A stretch of DNA of 7,443 nt from an uncultured Rothia sp. (GTDB taxonomy: Bacteria; Actinomycetota; Actinomycetes; Actinomycetales; Micrococcaceae): the NCBI RefSeq assembly GCF_937976295.1, contig NZ_CALJRY010000343.1, positions 1 through 7,443 on the forward strand. The letters are read 5' to 3'. The notes beneath the pieces were generated by a model. That model did not search any database. It saw only the letters and a program-made list of their open reading frames with translations, and was not told where the DNA came from. The position numbers and the translations under genes were made by a program. Of the stretch, positions 1-6,027 are shown piece by piece (the stretch's first letter is position 1; each line of letters starts with the position of its first letter).

Positions 1-717
1 GGCGGCGCCCAGGGTGCCGCAGTGGTCAAGGACCTTGCCACCTACATTTCTCGTGCCCTGGCGGTGAACCCGGACGCCGCTATCCGCCTGACCGCGCGCG
101 GCCGCGTGGTGGCGGTATTCGCCTGCTCCCTGGAGCCGGAGGACGCTTCCTCGAGCACCCCGGTCATCATGGGTCTGCGTGCCCTGCACCTGCTGGCTGA
201 CTCCACCCTGGACATGACCGTACAGGCGCAGGCGCTGCTGGACCGCCTGGCGCGTCTGCAGAAGCAGGCAGAAGAGCAGATCAACGAAGAGAACCCGCAG
301 CTGGTGCTGTTCATGCCGCCGGTGACCGTCAACGCTAGCTGGGCTGGTAAGTCGGCCCCGCTCAGTGGCTGGTATGAGGTTGGCACCGTCCCGGTTGAAG
401 AGTTCCACCGCGCCACCGCAGAGGGCCTGGAGGCGGTAGAACGCGCCCTGCCCGAGAACCCCGGCGCCGCGGTGCTGTCCACGGTGCGCTCGCGTATCTG
501 GTCCTCCGATATGGTGCTGGAGTACCTGCCTGAATTTGATACCGTGCTCGTGCCGACCGGTGCGGCGTTTGCCCTGCGCGTTTTCGGTTTCATTCCGGAA
601 GGCTTCACGGGAGATTTGCCTCTGTTCGCTGCGCATGTAGGGTCGGATGAGTGGCTGCGCATTGTGGCGCCCGCCGGTATGGTGCTGGTGCGCCGCGGTT
701 CCGGTTCGCTGCTCTAA
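1..717 (+). CDS. Conserved actinobacterial hypothetical protein, 3' part (5' end outside window)
   Basis: The reading frame is open from base 1. The codons before the GTG at 22 read GGAQGAA without a stop, so that GTG is probably internal and the gene is cut by the left edge; 238 codons are visible before the TAA at 715-717. I do not recognise a named family with certainty. The style recalls uncharacterised proteins of Arthrobacter and relatives that carry a WAG-x-SAPLSGW-like segment (here about residues 115-125 of the visible part). A short polar coiled-coil-like stretch rich in Gln/Glu lies at about residues 83-100. No transmembrane segment, signal peptide or catalytic motif is evident, so a soluble cytoplasmic protein is likely. 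Codon use is strongly G/C in third positions, which supports real coding. A strong terminator starts 31 bases after the stop, so this gene ends its transcription unit. The function is unknown. Confidence 0.75.
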   Translation, partial: GGAQGAAVVKDLATYISRALAVNPDAAIRLTARGRVVAVFACSLEPEDASSSTPVIMGLRALHLLADSTLDMTVQAQALLDRLARLQKQAEEQINEENPQLVLFMPPVTVNASWAGKSAPLSGWYEVGTVPVEEFHRATAEGLEAVERALPENPGAAVLSTVRSRIWSSDMVLEYLPEFDTVLVPTGAAFALRVFGFIPEGFTGDLPLFAAHVGSDEWLRIVAPAGMVLVRRGSGSLL

Positions 718-748
718 ACCGCTCCTCGGGACATTTCTTGACTTGTAC

Positions 749-790
749 GCTGGTGGTGTGGGCTCTTAGCCTGCGCCACCAGCCATTTTT
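749..790 (+). terminator. Rho-independent terminator of the first gene
   Basis: Arms 749-763 and 769-783 pair over all 15 positions with a five-base TCTTA loop, followed by a T run at 786-790. Three of the pairs are G-U wobbles that form only in the + strand RNA. On the opposite strand they would be A/C mismatches, so the hairpin is specific for + transcription and ends the upstream hypothetical gene. Confidence 0.9.
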
Positions 791-835
791 CTATGCTGCG
801 TGACATCAACGGGGCAATTGTAATAATGACACTCG

Positions 836-868
836 ATAGGGCATTACTTTACGAAAATAGGGTATTCT
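836..868 (+). promoter_or_regulatory. Candidate promoter/operator for the HAD gene: AT-rich with a spaced direct repeat
   Basis: The stretch from about 815 to 877 is much richer in A/T than its surroundings and lies between a terminator and the HAD gene, where a promoter is expected. TATTCT at 863-868 is a plausible -10 box (three of six consensus positions, in a TANNNT pattern). No good -35 box sits 16-18 bases upstream. Two similar elements, ATAGGGCATT at 836-845 and ATAGGGTATT at 857-866, are 21 bases apart, about two helical turns. The second overlaps the -10, so the pair could bind a regulator. This is a positional inference. Confidence 0.35.
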
Positions 869-877
869 AGAAAAACT

Positions 878-972
878 ACGCCCTTTCACCGGGCGTCTTT
901 GACACACCGATTTACCAGCCACACCGCACGGGAACTCTTCCGCCGCGCCCTCACCAGGCGCATCCTTCCCGT
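878..972 (+). promoter_or_regulatory. Foldable 5' leader of the HAD gene
   Basis: Two hairpins can be drawn in the presumed untranslated leader. ACGCCC at 878-883 pairs with GGGCGT at 891-896 (6 bp, 7-base loop). ACGGGAA at 928-934 pairs with TTCCCGT at 966-972 (7 bp) and encloses GCGCC 945-949 / GGCGC 957-961 across internal loops. The second ends nine bases before the purine-rich ribosome site at 981-988. I recognise no known riboswitch class. It may be a simple stability or translation element, or chance folding of GC-rich DNA. Confidence 0.3.
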
Positions 973-994
973 ACGGATCGAAAGTGAGACCTAA

Positions 995-1600
995 ATGGAT
1001 CTGATTGCAGTCGACATCGACGGTACCCTTGCCAGCAACCGAGACCAGATGGACAAGTACCTGACCGGTTTCTTCGCCAGCAACCGCCGATTCTTCAAGG
1101 CCATCCGCAATGCCACGGTCAACATTGAAGTTGCCGACCAAGTTCGCGAAATTGCGGCAGAAACCGGCGCAGAGGTCGTAGTAATTACCGGCCGCGACGG
1201 CACCTACATGAAGGAACTGAACCAGTTCATCGCCCGTGCAGGTCTGGAACCCAAGCACGTATTCGCTAAGCCCGGCAATGATGGTTCCAACAGCCCCGCA
1301 TGGAAGGACTCCATCATTGAGTCCCTGATTGCTGACGGCAACCGCATTATCCACGCTTTTGAAGACACCGACCACGAGGTGTACCTGCGCCGCGGCATCC
1401 CCGTCACCTGGATTGCCCCGATTCGTGACTACATTGGCGAATGGCACTACGAGTCGATCGACATTGACCCCGTCGCCTGGGCTGCTGAGCAGCGTGAGAA
1501 GGAAGCCGCGCGTGAGCGCCAGAAGCGTCGCCTTGCGGAGGGCGTGCTCGCACACCAGAAGGCTGAGGCGAAGGAACGCAAGGCGAACGTAGCGGCATAA
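995..1600 (+). CDS. HAD-superfamily phosphatase, T4 PNKP phosphatase-domain-like
   Basis: A 201-residue soluble protein with the HAD motifs in order. Motif I is DIDGT with nucleophile Asp7 and general acid Asp9. Motif II is VITGR with Thr65. The motif III lysine is probably Lys104, and motif IV is EDTD at 123-126. The spacing, the KPGND segment before the motif III lysine and the YLRRGIPVTW strand after motif IV resemble the 3'-phosphatase domain of T4 polynucleotide kinase/phosphatase, as I recall it. The substrate could be a nucleic acid 3'-phosphate or a small phosphorylated metabolite; the sequence cannot decide. Residues about 160-198 form a Lys/Arg/Glu/Ala-rich, probably helical charged tail that might bind nucleic acid. 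The ATG at 995 has AAAGTGAG at 981-988 six bases upstream, and motif I falls at residue 7, as usual for a domain starting at the N terminus. The gene stands alone between two terminators. Confidence 0.85.
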   Translation: MDLIAVDIDGTLASNRDQMDKYLTGFFASNRRFFKAIRNATVNIEVADQVREIAAETGAEVVVITGRDGTYMKELNQFIARAGLEPKHVFAKPGNDGSNSPAWKDSIIESLIADGNRIIHAFEDTDHEVYLRRGIPVTWIAPIRDYIGEWHYESIDIDPVAWAAEQREKEAARERQKRRLAEGVLAHQKAEAKERKANVAA

Positions 1601-1615
1601 ACCCCGCACACTAAC

Positions 1616-1644
1616 TTGAGAGCTGCGGTGGGTAACCCACTCAA
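1616..1644 (+). other. Small hairpin just before the HAD terminator
   Basis: GTGGG at 1628-1632 and CCCAC at 1636-1640 form a tight 5-bp stem. Flanking TTGAG 1616-1620 and CTCAA 1640-1644 can extend it across a bulge, sharing base 1640. It lies directly before the terminator stem and may help stabilise the 3' end of the transcript. No other role is visible. Confidence 0.35.
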
Positions 1645-1647
1645 ACG

Positions 1648-1692
1648 AATGAGGCGCCGGAAGGATTGAATCCTTCCGGCGCCTCATTTTTT
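1648..1692 (+). terminator. Very long perfect terminator hairpin at the convergent junction
   Basis: Arms 1648-1667 and 1669-1688 are exact reverse complements over 20 bases around a single G, giving about 19 pairs with a three-base loop. A T run at 1687-1692 follows. It terminates the HAD gene. It has no wobble pairs, so it also folds on the - strand, where a short T-containing stretch (CGTTTG) follows. It may therefore be a bidirectional terminator that also stops the opposing SGNH gene, whose stop lies about 45 bases away. Confidence 0.92.
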
Positions 1693-1726
1693 GACACTAT
1701 ATGCGTTTACGTAGCTGATTTAGTGA

Positions 1727-1764
1727 TACCGAGCAGCTCACGCAGTGCCGAGTAGCTCACGCAG
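1727..1764 (-). repeat. 19-bp imperfect tandem duplication over the SGNH gene stop
   Basis: Bases 1727-1745 and 1746-1764 are adjacent 19-base copies that differ at two positions. Because 19 is not a multiple of three, the second copy (in - strand order) is read out of phase and supplies the TGA at 1740-1738. Read in its own phase, the second copy again encodes LRELLG and continues ITKSAT to a TAA, a plausible older C terminus. Confidence 0.85.
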
Positions 1765-2895
1765 ACGAGCCTCGAACGGTGCCGCCAGCTTGTACTGCGC
1801 CTCATCCTTCAGATGTACGCCATCAGCCATGTCACCCTCAGACAGGTAAATGGTCTGCCAATCCGCGGTGTCCATGAACAGCACACCGGTCTCGCGGGCA
1901 CCCTGCCGCGCAACCTCGTTCGCCACGTGACGCTTATGCGCCAGCTGCTTATCCGTCGCAGCCTCCTCGCTCATCGACACCACGCCGCCGAACACAATCT
2001 TTGACGACGGGTACATGCGTCGCAGCTGCTCAATGACCTGAGTCTGGTGCGCGTTCACGTGCTCACGAGCCTTCGTCTCATCCTCGTGAATGTAAATGTC
2101 GTTACCGGAGGCGTCCAGGTAAATCACGCCGGGGTTACCGCTCGGCAGAGCCCAACGGCCACCCATCACACCCTGATAGTAGGAGGGGCACACGCCCTCG
2201 CGGGCGGTCACAAAACCCACGCCGCCGCAACGGAACAGGTACGGAACGAAACCAGCCTGCTTCAGGCCCAAACCAACCCAGGAGGTTGCGGTCACCTGCG
2301 AGTCGCCAATCACCAGGGCGTCCTTAGCACCCAGGACGTTCGCGTTACGCGGCAGACCGTTCGCCTTATCCCAGTAGAGTTCAGCCTTCTCAAACTTGGT
2401 GTATAGAACGCCGTTCTCGGAACGCCAGCTCACCGGCAGACCCTCCCAGTCGGCAAAGTCGCTGTACTGGCGCTGCTTCCACCAGTGCTCGTAGACGCCG
2501 GATTCCACCGCGACCGCGCCGTACTTGGGAGTGTACATGACCACGCCACTCTTGAACTGCTGAACCAGCATGTCGGCGGCATCAGCGGTGGTGGAGAACG
2601 GCGTCTGAATCTCACCGGTTGCCTGCGCGCCCTCCTTACCGAAGGCGTTCTGCGCGGTGCGTTCAATCTTCTGCGCCGGGGTAGTCGGTTCCGGAGTCGG
2701 CTCGGGGGAGGGGGACTCGCTGGGGCTTTCTAGCGCCGACTGGGTAGGCTCGGCGCTCTCAGCAGCAGTAGCGGCGGTGCTACCGGGCGCGTTGAAGCCT
2801 CCTGCGGAGTACACGCCAAAGGAACCGGCGGCAACCACAGCAAGGACTGCGCCGGTCAGAGAAACTTTCGCGATAGGAGACTTGATAGAAGGCAT
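1738..2895 (-). CDS. Exported SGNH/GDSL-family hydrolase with LGFP-like repeats
   Basis: The protein has 385 residues when started at the ATG at 2895-2893. An upstream in-frame ATG at 2976 would add 27 residues with no signal-peptide character. From the chosen start there is a basic N region with Lys5 and Lys10, then a hydrophobic stretch to about residue 32, fitting Sec export or an N-terminal membrane anchor. A Pro/Ser/Glu/Thr-rich linker follows at about 45-75. Residues about 115-180 resemble one or two LGFP repeats (GVVMYTPKYGAVAVESGVYEHW and GVLYTKFEKAELYWD patterns), a module of actinobacterial envelope proteins. The C-terminal domain has the SGNH blocks: GDS with nucleophile Ser199, SGND with Asn265, and DGVH with Asp358/His361. 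Cys223 and Cys236 could form a disulfide outside the cell. It is likely an esterase or deacetylase acting on envelope carbohydrate or lipid; the substrate is unknown. The C terminus was altered by a local duplication. Confidence 0.85.
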   Translation of the reverse strand: MPSIKSPIAKVSLTGAVLAVVAAGSFGVYSAGGFNAPGSTAATAAESAEPTQSALESPSESPSPEPTPEPTTPAQKIERTAQNAFGKEGAQATGEIQTPFSTTADAADMLVQQFKSGVVMYTPKYGAVAVESGVYEHWWKQRQYSDFADWEGLPVSWRSENGVLYTKFEKAELYWDKANGLPRNANVLGAKDALVIGDSQVTATSWVGLGLKQAGFVPYLFRCGGVGFVTAREGVCPSYYQGVMGGRWALPSGNPGVIYLDASGNDIYIHEDETKAREHVNAHQTQVIEQLRRMYPSSKIVFGGVVSMSEEAATDKQLAHKRHVANEVARQGARETGVLFMDTADWQTIYLSEGDMADGVHLKDEAQYKLAAPFEARLRELLGTA

Positions 2896-2902
2896 GCACA
2901 AC

Positions 2903-2908
2903 AGTATA
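2903..2908 (-). promoter_or_regulatory. -10 box placing transcription start at the SGNH start codon (leaderless)
   Basis: Read on the - strand, TATACT (five of six consensus bases) ends seven bases before the ATG at 2895. No ribosome-binding sequence precedes that ATG. The geometry fits a leaderless transcript starting at or near the A of the ATG, which is common in actinobacteria. No convincing -35 box is seen 16-18 bases further upstream. Confidence 0.5.
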
Positions 2909-2936
2909 CGGTAGGCGCAACCCCAAGTAGAGAGCT

Positions 2937-2953
2937 TTTGAAGGATATTCAAA
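2937..2953. promoter_or_regulatory. Inverted repeat upstream of the SGNH promoter
   Basis: TTTGAA at 2937-2942 and TTCAAA at 2948-2953 are perfect 6-base arms around GGATA, about 30 bases upstream of the proposed -10 box. The site is AT-rich and noncoding under the preferred start, so it could be an operator. Arms this short also occur by chance. Confidence 0.25.
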
Positions 2954-3006
2954 CGAAAATGACAAAAAATATGCACCGCAGTGACAAGATTTTGAACCCC
3001 TGATGC

Positions 3007-3047
3007 AAAACGTCCCCTCCCACCCCAGAACGGGGCAGAAGGGGACG
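3007..3047 (-). terminator. Rho-independent terminator of pepN
   Basis: In the - strand RNA, bases 3047-3032 pair with 3026-3011 over 16 consecutive positions (13 Watson-Crick and 3 G-U), with a five-base loop, followed by UUUU from 3010-3007. In + strand RNA the wobble positions become A/C mismatches, so the hairpin is specific for pepN transcription. It also insulates the downstream SGNH gene. Confidence 0.9.
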
Positions 3048-3061
3048 AATAAAACTTACCA

Positions 3062-3088
3062 GAGCAGGCGGTGAACCCGCCTCAGCTC
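3062..3088 (-). terminator. Second hairpin directly after the pepN stop
   Basis: AGGCGG at 3066-3071 and CCGCCT at 3077-3082 form a perfect 6-bp stem with a five-base loop. GAGC 3062-3065 and GCTC 3085-3088 extend it past a two-base bulge. On the - strand a GTTTTATT stretch follows about ten bases later, too far for a classical U tract. It is probably a 3'-end protecting hairpin or the first of tandem terminators. Confidence 0.5.
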
Positions 3089-3098
3089 ATAAGCGTGG

Positions 3099-5648
3099 TT
3101 AGACGTCAGCAGCCTGAACCTTCAGTGCACGAGCCACGCCGTCGCGTGCCTCCGCAATCTGACGGTACAGAGCCGCAGCATCCTCAGGCAGGGAAGCCAG
3201 GTAGGCCTCGGTACGCTCCAGCAGCTCAGCAGTCGGCTCGCTCGGGTACATGCCACCAATAATCTGCATGGAAATCTCGTGCGAACGCGAACGCCAAATG
3301 CCCTCAATCTGCTCGAAGTACGGCTCATCGTACTGGGCAATCAGCTCGGGCTTGCCGGACTTGAAACCGGAAATAGCGTAACGCTGAATCATGTTCGACA
3401 GCTCGCCGGTCACCATGATCTTGTTCCAGTACTCAGCCTTAGCCTCCGCAGTCGGAATCGACGCGTACGCCTGAACGGCATACTGCTGACCGTTCGCGGT
3501 GTTGTCGTTCTCCAGCTCCGCAGCGATCTGCTCGGCGGAGAAACGGCCACCGGTAGCCAGGCGGCACACCAGGTTCCAACGCAGGTCAGCATCAATCTCC
3601 AGGCCCTCAAGGGTCAGCTCACCCTCGAAGAGGCGCTGCACGTTGTCGTACTGCTCCTCGGTGCGGGTCTGGTCAATGAACGCCTGCAGCAGCTGCAGCT
3701 GAGCATCCGAATCGGGCTCTGCAACGCATGCCAGCTCCCAGAGACGGTCAGCGGCACGGTGGCGAGTCTCCTCGCGAGCCTCGGGAGCCACGAAGGAGTG
3801 CAGGGTAGCGGACAGGTTGTTAATCTGGGTGCGCAGAGCGGTGGAGTTGGTCTCCTTGCCGATGTTGTTCAGCACCAGGTCAACGTACTTACGTGCCGGC
3901 ATCTGAGCGTCACGCACGGTATCCCAGAGCGAACCCCACACCACGCCGCGAGCCACGGACGAATCAATATCGCCCAGGTGCTTGATAGCGGTCTCAATGG
4001 AACGCTCATCCAGGCGAATCTTTGCGTACGCCAGGTCCTCATCGTTCAGCAGCAGCAGGTCGGGGCGCTTCTTACCGAGAGCCTCCTCAACCACGGTCAG
4101 CTCGCCGTCAATGTCCAGCTCGATGCGGTCGGTGCGGGTCAGCTTGCCGTCCACCAGGTTGTAGAAACCAATCACCGCACGGTGCGGGCGCAGAGTCTCG
4201 AAGCCCTCAGCGTAGGACTGGCGAATACCCAGCGACGAAATGTTGCCAGCCTCGTCGTTCTCAACCTCAACAGCCAGAGTGTTCACGCCAGCAGTCTCAA
4301 GCCACTTAGCGCTCCACGCACGCACGTCACGGCCGGAGGTGCGCTCCAGCTCAACCAGCAGGTCGTCCAGGACGGTGTTGCCCCAGCTGTGCTTATCGAA
4401 GTACACCTTCAGCGCAGCCATGAAGTTCTCCTGGCCAACCCACGCCACCATCTGACGCAGCACCGAAGCGCCCTTCGCATAGGTGATGCCGTCGAAGTTC
4501 ACCTGAACATCGGCAAGGTCACGGATCTCAGCCACAATCGGGTGAGTCGAAGACAGCTGATCCTGACGGTACGCCCAGGTCTTCTCCGAAGCGGCGAAGG
4601 TAGCCCACGCCTCCTTGGCGTAGCGGGTGTTCTCCGCAGCAGCCAGAGTCGACATGAACTCAGCGAAGGACTCGTTCAGCCACAGGTCGTTCCACCACTT
4701 CATGGTGACCAGGTCGCCGAACCACATGTGAGCCAGCTCGTGCAGAACGGTGATAGCGCGGCGCTCACGCAGAGCCTCCGCAACCTTGGAACGGAAGACG
4801 TAAGTCTCCAGGTAGGTCACGCAGCCCGCGTTCTCCATCGCACCGGCGTTGAACTCGGGCACGAACAGCTGATCGTACTTCTCGAACGGGTACGGGGTCT
4901 TGAACTGCTCCTCGTAGAACTCGAAGCCCTGACGGGTCAGCTCAAACATGTCCTCAGCATCCACGAACGGCATGAGGGACTTACGGGCGTACACACCCAG
5001 CGGAATCACGCGACCCTCAGAGTTGGTCAGCTCGCTGGTGACCTTCTCGTAGGGGCCAGCCACAATCGCGGTAATGTACGAAGACATGCGCGGGGTCGGC
5101 TTGAAGAACCAAGTCTTCGCGCGGCCGCAACCGCATTCCTTGTCCTCAATCTTCACCTCGGGCTGGTTCGACACAACCACCCAGTGCGAGGGCACGCGCA
5201 CGATGAACTCAAACTCAGCCTTCAGATCGGGCTGCTCGAAGACCGGGAACACGCGGCGGGAATCCGGCACCTCAAACTGAGAGTACAGGTACACTTCACC
5301 GTCGGCGGGGTCCACGAAACGGTGCAGACCCTCACCAGTGTTGGTGTAGAACATCTCTGCGTCAATGACCAGGGTGTTCTCAGCCGCCAGGTTCGGCAGC
5401 TGGATGCGCTCGCCGTCAGCCAGGTCGGTGCTCAGCTCTTCGCCGTTGAGGTTAATGGACTTGACCGAGGAAGTAATCGCGTCAATGAAGGTGGAGGCAC
5501 CTTCCTGAGCGTCGAAGCGGATTTCAACCTTCGAAGAGAAGACGTCTTTGTCCTTCGGCAGGTCGAGTTCGATACGGTACGAGTGCACGCGCTTAATGAT
5601 GGATGCGCGTTCGATTGCCTCATTGCGGGTTAGGTTCAGGCCGGGCAT
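3099..5648 (-). CDS. pepN: Aminopeptidase N (M1 family zinc metallopeptidase)
   Basis: An 849-residue cytoplasmic aminopeptidase that removes N-terminal residues from peptides in protein turnover and peptide use. From the ATG at 5648 the order is: N-terminal beta domain (about 1-210) with the exopeptidase signature GAMEN at 269-273 just after it; zinc site HELAH at 303-307, with His303, His307 and distal ligand Glu326 in the WLNESFAEF segment and Glu304 as general base; Tyr390 in FDGITYAKGA as the transition-state tyrosine; and an ERAP1-like helical C-terminal domain from about 520. Length and motifs match actinobacterial PepN of about 850-860 residues. The frame is open 49 codons further upstream, but AAGGAG at 5664-5659 lies ten bases before this ATG and the family starts near here. 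A CGC pair of cysteines at 172 and 174 lies in a charged loop; its role is unknown. All catalytic residues are intact. Confidence 0.97.
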   Translation of the reverse strand: MPGLNLTRNEAIERASIIKRVHSYRIELDLPKDKDVFSSKVEIRFDAQEGASTFIDAITSSVKSINLNGEELSTDLADGERIQLPNLAAENTLVIDAEMFYTNTGEGLHRFVDPADGEVYLYSQFEVPDSRRVFPVFEQPDLKAEFEFIVRVPSHWVVVSNQPEVKIEDKECGCGRAKTWFFKPTPRMSSYITAIVAGPYEKVTSELTNSEGRVIPLGVYARKSLMPFVDAEDMFELTRQGFEFYEEQFKTPYPFEKYDQLFVPEFNAGAMENAGCVTYLETYVFRSKVAEALRERRAITVLHELAHMWFGDLVTMKWWNDLWLNESFAEFMSTLAAAENTRYAKEAWATFAASEKTWAYRQDQLSSTHPIVAEIRDLADVQVNFDGITYAKGASVLRQMVAWVGQENFMAALKVYFDKHSWGNTVLDDLLVELERTSGRDVRAWSAKWLETAGVNTLAVEVENDEAGNISSLGIRQSYAEGFETLRPHRAVIGFYNLVDGKLTRTDRIELDIDGELTVVEEALGKKRPDLLLLNDEDLAYAKIRLDERSIETAIKHLGDIDSSVARGVVWGSLWDTVRDAQMPARKYVDLVLNNIGKETNSTALRTQINNLSATLHSFVAPEAREETRHRAADRLWELACVAEPDSDAQLQLLQAFIDQTRTEEQYDNVQRLFEGELTLEGLEIDADLRWNLVCRLATGGRFSAEQIAAELENDNTANGQQYAVQAYASIPTAEAKAEYWNKIMVTGELSNMIQRYAISGFKSGKPELIAQYDEPYFEQIEGIWRSRSHEISMQIIGGMYPSEPTAELLERTEAYLASLPEDAAALYRQIAEARDGVARALKVQAADV

Positions 5649-5849
5649 ACAGCTCCCTCTCCTTAGATGTGAATAGCGTGCCGTGGTGACACGCCCTGTC
5701 ATGGTGCGCTGGTTCCCGAGGTGCGCGGCTCCTGCGACGCTGCATACGTAGCGCTGGAGGTGTTCAAACGTGGGCGCGGCGAATCGGGACACCAAAAAGT
5801 GCCATATCCCACAGTCTACCGTATAGGTGGGGGTCTAGAAGGGTTCCCA

Positions 5850-5879
5850 TTACCCGAACCAGCGCGAATTCGATACAGT
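5850..5879 (+). promoter_or_regulatory. Candidate rpiB promoter
   Basis: TACAGT at 5874-5879 fits the TANNNT -10 pattern (four of six consensus bases). TTACCC at 5850-5855, 18 bases upstream, is a weak -35 match. Transcription would start near 5886, giving a leader of about 140 nt that contains the two hairpins described for it. The assignment rests on pattern and position only. Confidence 0.35.
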
Positions 5880-5906
5880 TAAGACAGAAAAAACCCAAAC
5901 GGGCAG

Positions 5907-5972
5907 GCGCATCCCACCTGATGGATGCGCGGCGCACTCTAGCAACGGCGCTCAGAACTGAGAACCGGCGCC
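5907..5972 (+). promoter_or_regulatory. Structured leader of rpiB with two hairpins
   Basis: GCGCATCC at 5907-5914 and GGATGCGC at 5923-5930 form a perfect 8-bp stem with an eight-base loop. A second element pairs GGCGC 5947-5951 with GCGCC 5968-5972 and can enclose the alternative small palindrome CTCA 5951-5954 / TGAG 5959-5962 (base 5951 is shared). Neither is followed by a T run, so these are not simple terminators. No known riboswitch is recognised. Confidence 0.35.
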
Positions 5973-6027
5973 TCCCACGAACACACAAACGCACGTCACA
6001 CCAAGACAAAATCACCAGGAGAGTACC

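Larger units (their letters stand above)
5649..6027. other. Divergent intergenic region between pepN and rpiB
   Basis: No convincing gene lies in these 379 bases. The frames that cross it are extensions or shadows of pepN and rpiB. The pepN side (5649-5795) holds its ribosome site and is otherwise GC-rich, with no promoter I can assign. The middle (about 5796-5880) is more AT-rich and probably holds the start sites for both directions. The rpiB side holds a possible promoter and a foldable leader. In M. tuberculosis, as I recall, Rv2466c occupies this place. Confidence 0.6.

Noticed and set aside
793..870. A 25-codon open frame (ATG at 793, second ATG at 826) before the HAD gene
   Set aside because: No ribosome site precedes either ATG, the first lies three bases after a terminator T run, and it covers the probable promoter region.
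899..904. A perfect TTGACA in the HAD leader
   Set aside because: No -10-like hexamer occurs 16-18 bases downstream and the region that follows is GC-rich, so it is unlikely to be a -35 box.
806..1687. A 293-codon open frame on the - strand over the HAD gene
   Set aside because: It runs antisense through the HAD gene, its leader and its terminator stem. No ribosome site or family match is visible, and the HAD motifs establish the + strand gene.
2896..2976. N-terminal extension of the SGNH hydrolase to the ATG at 2976
   Set aside because: The extension does not look like a signal peptide and would bury the proper basic-hydrophobic signal that starts at 2895.
3279..5633. A 784-codon open frame on the + strand opposite pepN
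   Set aside because: It mirrors pepN codon bias: strong G/C third positions remove stops from the antisense frame. The product is low-complexity (rich in Leu, Val, His, Gln), has no recognisable domain, and pepN is certain.
5649..5795. N-terminal extension of pepN to the ATG at 5795
   Set aside because: The added 49 residues have no family character, while a strong AAGGAG site and the usual PepN N terminus support the ATG at 5648.
5816..5825. The 10-mer CTACCGTATA occurs here and on the - strand at 2914-2905, both upstream of genes
   Set aside because: Dozens of shared 10-mers are expected by chance in a window this long, and the positions relative to the genes differ.
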